A stretch of DNA of 64,000 nt from Halonatronomonas betaini (GCF_015666175.1 NZ_JADPIE010000003.1:186001-250000); one strand, 5' to 3'; positions 28,060-36,562 are shown, counted from the stretch's first letter. Numbers and translations are program-made. The notes: a model not told the origin generated them from the letters alone.

Positions 28060-30678
28060 CTATCTGGCAGCTCCAGAGTCAGACTCAGCATTCCCGGCAG
28101 CACTGCCAGCAGCATCATTTCCAGCAGCTTCAGCCTCACGCTCACATTTAGGACAGTAATAATGCTCACCGGCTAAATACCCATGCTCCGGGCAAATGCT
28201 AAAGGTTGGAGTTAAAGTATAATACGGCAGTGAAAAATTCTCAGCAATCCGTTTTACAATTTTCTTGGTAGATTCAATACTGTCAACCTTTTCACCGAGG
28301 AAACCATGGAAAACAGTTCCACCGGTATACTTAGTCTGCAGGTCATCCTGCAGTGTCAGCGCCTCAAAGATATCACTGGTCTCGCCAACAGGCAGGTGGG
28401 TCGAGTTAGTATAATAAGGATCAGCATCATCCTCAACAACCCGCTCCTGGTTGGCAGCAATTATCTCATCGCCAAACTGCTGTCTATCAAGCCTGGCCAG
28501 CCTGTAAGAAGTACCCTCAGCAGGAGTGGCCTCAAGATTATAGAGATCACCGGTCTCATCCTGATAATCAGCCATCCGTTCCTTCATCAATTCCATAACT
28601 TCCTGAGAAAACTCCTGGCCCTCCTCAGTTGCAATACTGACACCGAGGAAATTCTCAACCGACTCATTCATGCCATTAATCCCAATCGTATTAAAGTGGT
28701 TCTTCCAGTACTCACCAAACCGGTCATAAATATTTCTCAGATAAAACTTGGAATAAGGATAAAGCCCGTTATCAGCCATATTCTCAAGCAACTTCCGCTT
28801 CGTCTCCAGGCTCTCCCTGGCAGCATCCATCAACTCATAGACCCGCTCGATATAATCAGCCTTATCCTCAGCCAGATACCCGATTCTCGGCATATTTAAA
28901 GTCACAACTCCAATCGAACCAGTCATCGGATTGGCCCCAAAGAGCCCGCCACCTCTTTTTCTTAATTCACGGTTGTCTAACCTGAGGCGACAGCAGTTAT
29001 GGGTAATATTGCCATCAGAATGCACAAAATAATGATTCTTCTCAAGCTCAATATCATAAAACTCCTGCTGATAATCAAGCTCCTCACTGACAATACCTTC
29101 AATGCCAGCAATCTCATATTCCTTATCACTTAACTCTCCATCAAAACTATCACCGGCAAGAATAGTATCTCCATTCTCCATTACTAATAAAGAATCTTCC
29201 TCAACAATATCCTTGGCCTGTCTGGTTACAATCCCATCCCCAGTATAAACAGCAACTAAATGATCAGCCGAAACCTTCATCGTCTTGCCATCATTGGCAG
29301 TAATAGTAACCAGCCTGTCATCTTCTATCTTCAAGAATTTATCAATCCTGGCCCATTCCAGTTCACCAGTTTCAGGATCAAGTGAAATAGCCTCAATATC
29401 AGCAGATGGCTTAAACCATTCATCATCAAGCCTCTCGCCGGCAAACTCCTCAGCCAGCTCGCCGATACTATATTTCTTTATCTCTCCATCAACCTTTATC
29501 ATAATCGCCTCTTCAGGATGCAGACACATCGATCTGGCATCCTCCGGATCCATATCAGAATTAATAAAATTAGAAAAGTAGGGAATCCCGTATTTAGCAG
29601 TCATCTCCCAGACCGGATCCAGCACCGGATTATCCCATTCAAAATCAGAAGTAATATTATAAGTCGGAATCGGAAAAGAAAACATCCTGCCCTTGGCATC
29701 ACCGGAAATCATCAGCTCGGCAAAAGCCCTGTTTAACATATCCATCTCTTCCTGGAACTCACTATAAGTCTTCTCCATCCTCTCGCCGCCAATAATCACC
29801 GGCTCATCCTCAATAAACTTCGGAACCTTTAAATCCATTGTAATATTGGTGAATGGCGTCTGAAAACCAACCCTGGTCGGCACATTAATATTATATAAAA
29901 ACTCCTGCATGCACTGCTTAACTTCCTCGTAATCCAGCCCATCATAATGGATAAATGGCGCCAGATATGTATCAAAATTAGAAAATGCCTGGGCACCGGC
30001 AGCCTCACCCTGGAGCGTATAGAAAAAGTTAACAACCTGTCCCAGCGCAACCTTAAAATGCTTCGGTGGGCCACTCTCTATCTTACTCTCAACCCCCCTG
30101 AATCCAGTCAACAGCAGGTCCTGCAGATCCCAGCCACAGCAGTACACACTCAGATTCCCCAGGTCATGGATATGCAAATCGCCATCCATATGGTAATCCC
30201 TTATCCTATCAGAATAAATCTCCTGGAGCCAGTACTGGCCGGTAATCTCCGAGGCAATATAATTATTTAAACCCTGCAAAGAAAAGCTCATATTCGAATT
30301 CTCATTGACCTTCCAGTCAGCTTTTTCCAGATAGCTATTCATCGCCCCAATTGCATCATTAAAGAGCTTTTTAGTATCCCTTAACTTGCTATGTTTCTCT
30401 CTGTATAAAATGTAAGATTTAGCAACCTCGGCATGGCCCTTCTCAATTAATACCTTCTCGACCAAATCCTGTACCTGCTCAACGTCAGGCATCGCATCGC
30501 TATCCTTATAAAAAATCTTTAAATACGATAGCACCTCATTGGTAACTTCCTTGGCAATCTCTTCAGCTCCGTCAACCTCAGCCGCCTGAACAGCCTTCTC
30601 CACAGCAGCAAAAATCTTATTCGGATTAAACTCAACCTCTTCGCCATTTCTCTTTCTGATATACTTAATTGTCATCAT
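28060..30678 (-). CDS. nrdD: Anaerobic ribonucleoside-triphosphate reductase with mini-intein, lacking the glycyl-radical motif
   Basis: The 872-residue precursor makes dNTPs under anoxia. An N-terminal ATP-cone (KYIRKRNGEEVEFNPNKIF) precedes the barrel, with DGDLHIHDLGNLSVYCCGWD and GFQTPFTNITMDL. Residues 385-561 are an intein, so the spliced enzyme is about 695 residues with the junction ARSM-CCRLRLD. The C-terminal zinc site CPEHGY...CPKC is present. Beyond it, where family members end in RVxGY, there is only an Ala/Gly/Ser-rich tail (AAGNDAAGSAAGNAES). The glycyl-radical segment is instead encoded at 27121-27246. The start overlaps the patatin gene by 14 bases. Confidence 0.95.
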   Translation of the reverse strand: MMTIKYIRKRNGEEVEFNPNKIFAAVEKAVQAAEVDGAEEIAKEVTNEVLSYLKIFYKDSDAMPDVEQVQDLVEKVLIEKGHAEVAKSYILYREKHSKLRDTKKLFNDAIGAMNSYLEKADWKVNENSNMSFSLQGLNNYIASEITGQYWLQEIYSDRIRDYHMDGDLHIHDLGNLSVYCCGWDLQDLLLTGFRGVESKIESGPPKHFKVALGQVVNFFYTLQGEAAGAQAFSNFDTYLAPFIHYDGLDYEEVKQCMQEFLYNINVPTRVGFQTPFTNITMDLKVPKFIEDEPVIIGGERMEKTYSEFQEEMDMLNRAFAELMISGDAKGRMFSFPIPTYNITSDFEWDNPVLDPVWEMTAKYGIPYFSNFINSDMDPEDARSMCLHPEEAIMIKVDGEIKKYSIGELAEEFAGERLDDEWFKPSADIEAISLDPETGELEWARIDKFLKIEDDRLVTITANDGKTMKVSADHLVAVYTGDGIVTRQAKDIVEEDSLLVMENGDTILAGDSFDGELSDKEYEIAGIEGIVSEELDYQQEFYDIELEKNHYFVHSDGNITHNCCRLRLDNRELRKRGGGLFGANPMTGSIGVVTLNMPRIGYLAEDKADYIERVYELMDAARESLETKRKLLENMADNGLYPYSKFYLRNIYDRFGEYWKNHFNTIGINGMNESVENFLGVSIATEEGQEFSQEVMELMKERMADYQDETGDLYNLEATPAEGTSYRLARLDRQQFGDEIIAANQERVVEDDADPYYTNSTHLPVGETSDIFEALTLQDDLQTKYTGGTVFHGFLGEKVDSIESTKKIVKRIAENFSLPYYTLTPTFSICPEHGYLAGEHYYCPKCEREAEAAGNDAAGSAAGNAESDSGAAR
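28996..29526 (-). other. Mini-intein inside NrdD (177 residues)
   Basis: The intein begins with Cys (CLHPEEAIMIK) and ends NITHN, followed by Cys +1 of the extein (CCRLRLD). Block A is the first 13 residues, block B contains VSADHLVAV with the conserved His, and blocks F and G are FYDIELEKNHYFVHSDG and NITHN with the penultimate His. At 177 residues there is no room for a LAGLIDADG homing endonuclease, so it is a splicing-only element. It sits in a conserved cysteine pair of the reductase, a position where only exact splicing would restore the enzyme. Confidence 0.93.
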
Positions 30679-31993
30679 TCTCCTCCTTGCTATTATTACT
30701 CATAACGCCACCATCTAAACCATCATCACTATCCAAACTCTCATTATCAACATCTATACTTGCTAGCTCCAGCCTCTCTCGATGCTGGAAAAAACCATCA
30801 AATAAAGTCGTAACAAGCTCCAGCGCCAGGTCATCCCTGACAGCCCTGGATAATAACTCATTCTGCTTCAAAAAGTCAGGAATCTCCTTAAAATCAAGCT
30901 CCAGGCCGGTCTGATACCGCTTTTCAATCATCCTGACAAACTCGGAAAAATCATAGATCTCATAGGGCTCAATCTCCAGCTTGGCCGCCAGCACCTCTAA
31001 AGCAGCTATCAGCAACTCCCGGTAGCCAACAGTCTCATCAAGCTCTAACAATCCCTGCAGTCTGGGAATTATCTTCTCAAAGAGCAGCCGCCTTGCCGGA
31101 AAATCCTTGCAGCCAAGCAAACGCCCGGCCTCCAGCACCGAGGCATTGTCAATCGTCTGCCATAGCTGAAAATAATAATCCTCGTCTTCATCGGCCCGAA
31201 TATAATAATTGGTTCCCTTAAGATTCTCATAATGCCGCCAGGTATCAAGATAGCCCAGCCTGATATTATGCTCAATCCGCTCAGGCACAAACTCCAGCAC
31301 CCGGCCTAAATCCTCAGTCGGCCCGATATACTGCACCGATACCGAAACCTCATCATCAACTGGCCTAATCCGCCCTGAACCATAAGTCCTGATAGCAATA
31401 ATCTCATTGTAACCCCTGCCAGCCAGCATATTTATCGGCAAATTATCATGAACAGCTCCGTCAATAAACCGCTTGCCATCCAGCTTCTCCCCCTTAAATG
31501 CCGGCAGATAGGAACTGGCAATCAAATACTCCACTAGCTTACCCTCAGGAATATCCTCAATAAAAAGCTCTAAAGGCTCAAAATCAGTCAGTGAATATGT
31601 AACCAGACCAAAATCCAGCTGACTGCTTCGAACCTTGTCTTCATCAACAAACTCATCTAAATATCTTCTTATATGCTCAACATCAATCCCCTTATTTTCA
31701 AAGATATTTTTTATCCTGCCAAAAATTCTACCAAAATTATTTCTATCTAAATTCAAATTCATCAGATCAGAAAGATCCTCAGTCGACATTTTAAAGATCT
31801 CCTCCGGATCAATAGCCATCCAGAGATCCTTCGCCTTCTCAAAATCACCCTGAGCAATCATTGCGCCATTAATAGCACCAATCGAAGTCCCGGTGATTCC
31901 AGATATTTCAATATCCATCTCCAGCAGCGCCCTATAAGCACCTAACTGATAAGAGCCCTTAGCTCCACCACCTTCAAGGACCAGTCCACGCAT
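30665..31993 (-). CDS. Patatin-like phospholipase
   Basis: The serine-aspartate dyad lipase motifs are complete: oxyanion loop GGGAKGSYQLGAY, nucleophile GTSIGAING and DGAVHDNLPINML with the catalytic Asp. The patatin domain covers about residues 1-260. The rest, to 442, is a helical region of unknown role ending in an acidic, Asn/Asp-rich tail. ATG 31993 has GGGTGG upstream; a GTG six bases earlier is less likely. The end overlaps the nrdD start by 14 bases, so this lipase gene leads the ribonucleotide-reductase operon behind an NrdR-box-like site, an unexpected pairing. Confidence 0.9.
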   Translation of the reverse strand: MRGLVLEGGGAKGSYQLGAYRALLEMDIEISGITGTSIGAINGAMIAQGDFEKAKDLWMAIDPEEIFKMSTEDLSDLMNLNLDRNNFGRIFGRIKNIFENKGIDVEHIRRYLDEFVDEDKVRSSQLDFGLVTYSLTDFEPLELFIEDIPEGKLVEYLIASSYLPAFKGEKLDGKRFIDGAVHDNLPINMLAGRGYNEIIAIRTYGSGRIRPVDDEVSVSVQYIGPTEDLGRVLEFVPERIEHNIRLGYLDTWRHYENLKGTNYYIRADEDEDYYFQLWQTIDNASVLEAGRLLGCKDFPARRLLFEKIIPRLQGLLELDETVGYRELLIAALEVLAAKLEIEPYEIYDFSEFVRMIEKRYQTGLELDFKEIPDFLKQNELLSRAVRDDLALELVTTLFDGFFQHRERLELASIDVDNESLDSDDGLDGGVMSNNSKEENDDN

Positions 31994-32005
31994 AAGCACC
32001 CCACC

Positions 32006-32021
32006 CCACTATATATTGTGT
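32006..32021 (-). promoter_or_regulatory. NrdR-box-like operator
   Basis: On the minus strand ACACAATATATAGTGG matches the NrdR consensus ACACWATATNTWGTGT at all but the last base. It lies 13 bases before the patatin ATG. A degenerate second copy overlapping a TATTAT -10-like box is centred about 30 bases upstream, close to the usual three-turn spacing. NrdR would repress the whole patatin-nrdD-nrdG-glycyl-radical operon; nrdR itself is not in the window. Confidence 0.7.
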
Positions 32022-32194
32022 GAATTAACCTGCTATCACTAATAATACCACAAAATAAGCAAATAATAAACCCCAAAACAAATAATTTTATCAATTACTT
32101 TTCGACAATTTTCCAACCCGGGTTAGACCTATCTAGACCTTTCCAGAAAATATTACAAAAGCATAAAATTATAATATTTATGAACAAAAAAATA

Positions 32195-32236
32195 ACCGAC
32201 TATATAATTTCTATCCACTCAGGATATATAGTCGGT
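32195..32236 (-). terminator. Strong intrinsic terminator
   Basis: A 12-bp perfect stem with an 18-base loop is followed on the minus strand by TATTTTTTTG. It ends transcription arriving from the CheX-like gene or from a promoter in the gap. Confidence 0.85.
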
Positions 32237-32254
32237 CTAATCTTAATACGCTAT

Positions 32255-32465
32255 AAATACGCTCATTCTTCGGTCCGGCTTCGGTTCAGCTTCGCTCTAG
32301 ATTCCCTATAGATTCGGTTCAGCTTCGCTATAGATTCGCTCTAGCTACCCTCAAGGGCCAAAATTTCTCTATACTCAATACAAGTATCCTCCACAACTGC
32401 TCCAGGTTTCCTCCGGGAATGCTCCGGGAATGCTCCGGGTCTCCTCCGGGATTGCTCCGGCTCAA
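32255..32465. repeat. Two blocks of short degenerate tandem repeats
   Basis: At about 32270-32345 the plus strand repeats TTCGGTTCAGCTTCGCT followed by variants of CTATAGATTC two to three times. At about 32405-32463 an 11-base unit CTCCGGGAATG recurs about five times with variations. The blocks have higher G+C than the flanks. A 72-codon reading frame across them has no ribosome site and merely reflects the repeats. Confidence 0.75.
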
Positions 32466-32660
32466 GTCCAGTCCAAACCCGGCCAGAACCCACTCCTGGC
32501 CCCAATCAGCTCTGGTTCCACAATAAATAACATAATTTACCAGCAAACATCGCCCGCCAGCACCTCACTAAACCTATCACAGATCACCAATAATAACGTT
32601 ATCTAATTATATCACCAGAGCCAGCCAGAGTAAATAGCCCCCTGGTGCATCTAATAAAAA

Positions 32661-33128
32661 TTACTCACTTTCTTTCACAGAAAGATTAATCTCAAAATCA
32701 CCAATCTCAGTCTCCAGCGGAATCACTAAAGCCTGATCATTCGCCATCGAAAACGACTTGTTCTTCCCGATCATAATCTGCGGAGAAACAATATCACAAT
32801 CAAAATCATTCTCAGCCAGATATGTAGTCGCATTTCCACTGATTATATTGGCAATCTCACCAACAGCAGACGAGACAAACTTATCAATCTCATCCATCTC
32901 CATACCAGACATAATCCTCACCATCTCCAGGGTCATCTCCTCAGAGAAACTATAATGAATCGAGCCATTCAAACTCCCTGTCAACCCGATAATCACATTG
33001 GCATCGCTGCCAACAATAGCATCATCCTCAACAAGCCTTAAATCTCCTCGAGTAACCTCAAGACCAAGCATAGTATTCAACACATCTGAAGTCGCCTGAT
33101 AGATTGGATTAACAAACTCAGCTTTCAT
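32661..33128 (-). CDS. CheX-like chemotaxis phosphatase domain protein
   Basis: The 155-residue product has the CheC/CheX/FliY-type fold. SSAVGEIANIISGNATTYL carries the E-x2-N phosphatase pair, preceded by MTLEMVRIMSGMEMDEID. The single motif and its position match CheX rather than CheC. ATG 33128 has GGGGAGG at a spacing of 9 and abuts the hemerythrin stop, so the two genes are co-expressed. From the family it would dephosphorylate CheY-type receivers. It lies after the pilus locus rather than in the che operon. Confidence 0.85.
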   Translation of the reverse strand: MKAEFVNPIYQATSDVLNTMLGLEVTRGDLRLVEDDAIVGSDANVIIGLTGSLNGSIHYSFSEEMTLEMVRIMSGMEMDEIDKFVSSAVGEIANIISGNATTYLAENDFDCDIVSPQIMIGKNKSFSMANDQALVIPLETEIGDFEINLSVKESE

Positions 33129-33129
33129 C

Positions 33130-33552
33130 CTACTCATCCTCCCCATCTAATGAATCAGCATAATCACTTATCTTCTGATCAGTATTGGCCACATGATTTA
33201 TCAGCCAGGCCATCAACTTTCCGCTAAACTCCAGGGCTAAATCCTTCTCATAGCCCTCTTTTTCAAACTTCTCAGCAAAATCAGCAATCTCACTCTTAAA
33301 CTGCTCATGAATCTCCTTATGTTCTTCTCGCTCAGGATAACCGATCTCCTCCTGATACTCCTCCTCAGAGTCAAAATGCTCCACAACATAATCACCCATA
33401 AAACTCAAAGTCTTCTTAATCTCAGGAATCTTAGGCTCCCAATCGCCATCACTCCGCAGCACAGTTATAAAATCACTCAACCGCTCAAAGAGCTCCTTAT
33501 GCTGCCTGTCAACTTCCTCGACCCCTATCTTATAGGAATCTTTCCACATCAT
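33130..33552 (-). CDS. Bacteriohemerythrin
   Basis: This single-domain non-haem diiron oxygen-binding protein has WKDSYKIGVEEVDRQHKELFERL with the first His, VVEHFDSEEEYQ with the His and Glu pair, HKEIHEQF and the final WLINHVANTD with His and Asp. All expected ligands are visible. ATG 33552 is 9 bases from GGAGG; a TTG at 33561 touches that site. In an anaerobe it would scavenge oxygen or sense it. Its partner gene encodes a CheX-like phosphatase, suggesting an oxygen-linked input to chemotaxis or pilus behaviour (inference). Confidence 0.93.
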   Translation of the reverse strand: MMWKDSYKIGVEEVDRQHKELFERLSDFITVLRSDGDWEPKIPEIKKTLSFMGDYVVEHFDSEEEYQEEIGYPEREEHKEIHEQFKSEIADFAEKFEKEGYEKDLALEFSGKLMAWLINHVANTDQKISDYADSLDGEDE

Positions 33553-33634
33553 AAAAACCAACCTCCATTATAAGATTAATTACTATTATATTATAGCACC
33601 AAATCCAATGAATATAAAGTCCTACATGAGAAAA

Positions 33635-33655
33635 ATCCTGCTTCCAAAGCAGGAT
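33635..33655 (-). terminator. Intrinsic terminator of the type IV pilus operon
   Basis: On the minus strand ATCCTGCTT-TGG-AAGCAGGAT (9 bp) is followed by TTTTCTC, about 35 bases past the pilQ stop. Its 3' arm contains the GCAGGA motif that recurs between genes in this window. Confidence 0.85.
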
Positions 33656-33689
33656 CCCTCTCAAATCACAGTATCATACTGGGCTTAAT

Positions 33690-36101
33690 CTATCTAGTAT
33701 AGGGGAGAACAACCACTGTTCCAGCATTTATATCATTATTCTCAAACCGATTGGCCTCTACAATCCGCTCGGCAGTAAGTCCAGTCCGCTCAGCCAGCTC
33801 AAGCACAGTAGTATCAGTATCAACCTCATATGCCTGATTACCAGCCATCATTATACTATATTCATAACGACCATCAGCCTCATAATAACTGATATCATCT
33901 GCACTCACATTATATAAATCCATCAGATACTCATCAGAATACTGCTGGTCAGATACAAACTCAAACTCATAAATCTCAGCCCGATCATCCCGGCGGTCCA
34001 TTCTGGCCCTGAAAGTTATCTGCTTAAGCTCATCCATCGCCGGCCTGTCAACAGGTCCAGTCTCTCTATCTTCAGCCTGGGCCATTATCTCAGCCATAAC
34101 ATCTTCAACCCGCCTGGCAGTCCGTTCCTCGGCGTCAGCATAGGCATCCTCGTCAGCATCAGCATCATCAGCATCATCTTCCTCATCAAGATCAATCGGC
34201 TGGGCCTCAACCTCGGCCTCATCATCGACATCCTCAAGATCAGTATCAACATCAGGCCTGTGGCTGTCATCGACATCCATCAGCTTATCCTCATCTATAA
34301 TCCCCTGGCTGTCAAAATTAACCTCGCCATCTCTAATATCAATCACAGAATCGGCATCATCAAAGCCTTCAGCTGAAATATCAACAATCCTCGGAGTAAT
34401 AAAGATAACAACCTCAGTTCTATCTCTATCCTCATCCCGGCGTCTAAAGAGATTGCCTAATATCGGCAGGTCACTTAATAGCGGCACACTTCTAATCTGC
34501 TCGCTAAAGTCATCCTGTAAGAGTCCACCAATTGCAAAGGTCTGGCCGTCTCTTAAAGATATCTGGCTCTCAATCTCTCTGGTCTGGATTACCGGCAGCA
34601 GTGCCTCTGAAGCCTCAGCACCCAGGCTGGAAACCTCAGGAGCCATATCTAAAGTAATCGTGCCATCTTTAGTAATAGTCGGTGTAAAGTTCAGCGTAAT
34701 ACCAACATCTCTATATTCAAACTCATCAACAACCCGTCCGGCATCAGTCTCCCGCTCGCCAACCTTTACCGGTACCTGGTCGGCAATTACCAGCGAAGCC
34801 TCTTCGCCATCAAGGGTCATCAGTCTCGGCCTGGCTAGAGTCTGGGTTGCAGATTCAGAATCAAAGAATCTAAATAACTCAGGCAGGTCCAGGTCCACAC
34901 CTGTTATACTGCCATTATCATAATTAACCCCGATAGTCGTGAAATCCTGGAGTTCACCAACATCAATTCCCCGCTCTTCCAGTTGACTGTGTGATATCTC
35001 CTCAATTCTGGCCTCAAGCATCAACTGTTTCCTCGGCTGGTCAACTTCAGCAATCAGATCACTGACCCGCTCCAGCACACGCTCCTCGGCCCGGACAATC
35101 ATCGTCCTGTCAGTCTGGTTCTTGCTCAGCTCAATATCATCCTCAAAATTCCTGACAATCTCCTCTAAATCATCCAGAGGCAGATAATCGACCTGAAATT
35201 TCCTGTGATCAATAACCTGTTCCCGCTCATCTAAATCAGGCAGAGCCTCGGCAATCTGCTCGACCTGTCTGGCAGGCCCTTCAAGGAATAAATTGCCATC
35301 TTCTATCCTGACATTAACAGTACCTATATCCCTGCTCCGCTCAAGCTCTTCCAACAGCTCCTCAGCCTCCAATTCCTGAGGTCTGTAGCGCTGGCTCACA
35401 GTTCTATCCGGACGGTCCAGGTCACCAATCAGGCTCTCAACATCTTCCATCTTCCGGCCCTGGCCGCTGACAATAATATCGCCAACAGACTCCCTGGCCC
35501 TCACAACTAGGTCAGGAAAGAACTCACTGAGATAATCAGAGACCTCATCGGCACTCTGATACTCAACATTAAAGACCCTGACAACCTCCTGGCTCGGCTG
35601 GTCTAAATCGCCGATAAAATCAATAACCTCGGCCAGACGGTCTTCTCTGCCAAAGAGCACAAGTCTCGCCTGCTCGCTAAGAGCCTGGGCAGAAATATCA
35701 GGATAGGCCTCAGCTAAAATTTCAACTCCCTCATCTGCCTCCAGATAACTCAACTCATATATCTCCCTGACAACCTCATCATATATGTCACCAAGCCTAT
35801 CAGGTGTGGCCACAATTATAATATCATCGACGACTCTGTAATCTAAATCCTTTATGTTTAAAAGATGGGTAAATGCCTCATAAAAGCTCACATTCTCAAG
35901 CTGGACAGTCACCTCACCCTGGGCAGAATCATCGACAACGATATTTCTGCCGCTAATAACTGCCAGTGAACGGACCACATCTTTAATATCAGTAGAGCGA
36001 TAATCTAAATCAATATAAGTATCGCCCATTACAGTAGTTGTAGTAAGAAATAATAATAAAAGGGGTATAATAAATAGTACTGCCTTATTCTTTATTTTCA
36101 T
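33690..36101 (-). CDS. pilQ: Type IV pilus secretin PilQ with C-terminal LysM-like domain
   Basis: This 803-residue outer-membrane channel protein has a signal peptide (AVLFIIPLLLLFLTTTTVMG). An STN/N0 domain follows at about 25-100, then several NolW-type repeats up to about 380. The secretin core is at about 385-575, with VPVKVGERE, VGITLNFTPTIT and DGQTFAIGGLLQDD leading to VPLLSDLPILGNLFRRR and VVIFITPRIV. A very acidic linker (LDEEDDADDADADEDAYAD) follows, then a C-terminal LysM-like unit with LELAERTGLTAERIVEANRF. The tail is unusual for a secretin and might bind peptidoglycan. The gene itself implies an outer membrane. Confidence 0.95.
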   Translation of the reverse strand: MKIKNKAVLFIIPLLLLFLTTTTVMGDTYIDLDYRSTDIKDVVRSLAVISGRNIVVDDSAQGEVTVQLENVSFYEAFTHLLNIKDLDYRVVDDIIIVATPDRLGDIYDEVVREIYELSYLEADEGVEILAEAYPDISAQALSEQARLVLFGREDRLAEVIDFIGDLDQPSQEVVRVFNVEYQSADEVSDYLSEFFPDLVVRARESVGDIIVSGQGRKMEDVESLIGDLDRPDRTVSQRYRPQELEAEELLEELERSRDIGTVNVRIEDGNLFLEGPARQVEQIAEALPDLDEREQVIDHRKFQVDYLPLDDLEEIVRNFEDDIELSKNQTDRTMIVRAEERVLERVSDLIAEVDQPRKQLMLEARIEEISHSQLEERGIDVGELQDFTTIGVNYDNGSITGVDLDLPELFRFFDSESATQTLARPRLMTLDGEEASLVIADQVPVKVGERETDAGRVVDEFEYRDVGITLNFTPTITKDGTITLDMAPEVSSLGAEASEALLPVIQTREIESQISLRDGQTFAIGGLLQDDFSEQIRSVPLLSDLPILGNLFRRRDEDRDRTEVVIFITPRIVDISAEGFDDADSVIDIRDGEVNFDSQGIIDEDKLMDVDDSHRPDVDTDLEDVDDEAEVEAQPIDLDEEDDADDADADEDAYADAEERTARRVEDVMAEIMAQAEDRETGPVDRPAMDELKQITFRARMDRRDDRAEIYEFEFVSDQQYSDEYLMDLYNVSADDISYYEADGRYEYSIMMAGNQAYEVDTDTTVLELAERTGLTAERIVEANRFENNDINAGTVVVLPYTR

Positions 36102-36562
36102 TAAGCTCCACCTCCAACCTGCAAGTTAAAATCCTGTCCATCCCGTCTAAAGACTGCCTCACCATCAGCAAAATCAACAAATTGATAACCATCATAACTC
36201 TGTCCTGCCCTCAACAGTTCAGGTACTGCTCCATCCTCAATTATCAGTACAACTCTGCCCCCGCTTCTAACCATGCCATTTATGCTAAATTCCGGCGGAC
36301 TCACCTCTTCAACTTCCTCCTCGGCCTCGGCATCAGGTGCCGGACTCGGTGCCGGTCCGGGCTCTGGCTCTCTCGGCCGCTGGTCAGCAAAGGGATTCCT
36401 TAAAAGCTGCAACTCCTCATCTAAGAGCCTCACCTCCGAGGCAAATTCACTCATCGCATCCTCAACATCAAGCTCCAGGGCACCAACCCCTGGCCCAAAC
36501 CCAAGTATTAAAACAGCGATTATTATAACCGATATAAATTTAGATAATTTCATAATAATCAC
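36101..36562 (-). CDS. pilP: PilP-like pilus assembly protein
   Basis: The 153-residue exported protein starts with a hydrophobic signal (FISVIIIAVLILGFGPGVGA). A helical acidic region, a Pro/Glu-rich linker (REPEPGPAPSPAPDAEAEEE) and a compact C-terminal beta domain with FSINGMVRSGGRVVLII follow. Position between pilO and pilQ and the NPFADQ motif before the linker support a PilP role, bridging the PilNO inner-membrane complex to the secretin. There is no lipobox cysteine, unlike proteobacterial PilP. Sequence similarity is weak, so the name rests mostly on context. Confidence 0.7.
   Translation of the reverse strand: MIIMKLSKFISVIIIAVLILGFGPGVGALELDVEDAMSEFASEVRLLDEELQLLRNPFADQRPREPEPGPAPSPAPDAEAEEEVEEVSPPEFSINGMVRSGGRVVLIIEDGAVPELLRAGQSYDGYQFVDFADGEAVFRRDGQDFNLQVGGGA

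Larger units (their letters stand above)
32184..32634 (-). ncRNA. Possible repeat-rich noncoding transcript between CheX-like and patatin genes
   Basis: The 667-base gap 31994-32660 has no convincing gene. On the minus strand TTTACT (32629-32634) and TATAAT (32606-32611), 17 bases apart, form a plausible promoter. About 370 bases downstream a 12-bp perfect stem (ACCGACTATATA with TATATAGTCGGT, 32195-32236) is followed by TATTTTTTTG. Between them are two blocks of short imperfect repeats. A transcript of about 400 bases is inferred. It could equally be a long 3' region of the CheX-like gene. Confidence 0.35.

Noticed and set aside
32328-32546. A 72-codon minus-strand reading frame across the tandem repeats.
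   Set aside because: It starts at TTG without a ribosome site, its repeats (RSNPGGDPEH, RSIPGGNLEQ) simply mirror the DNA repeats, and no domain is recognisable.
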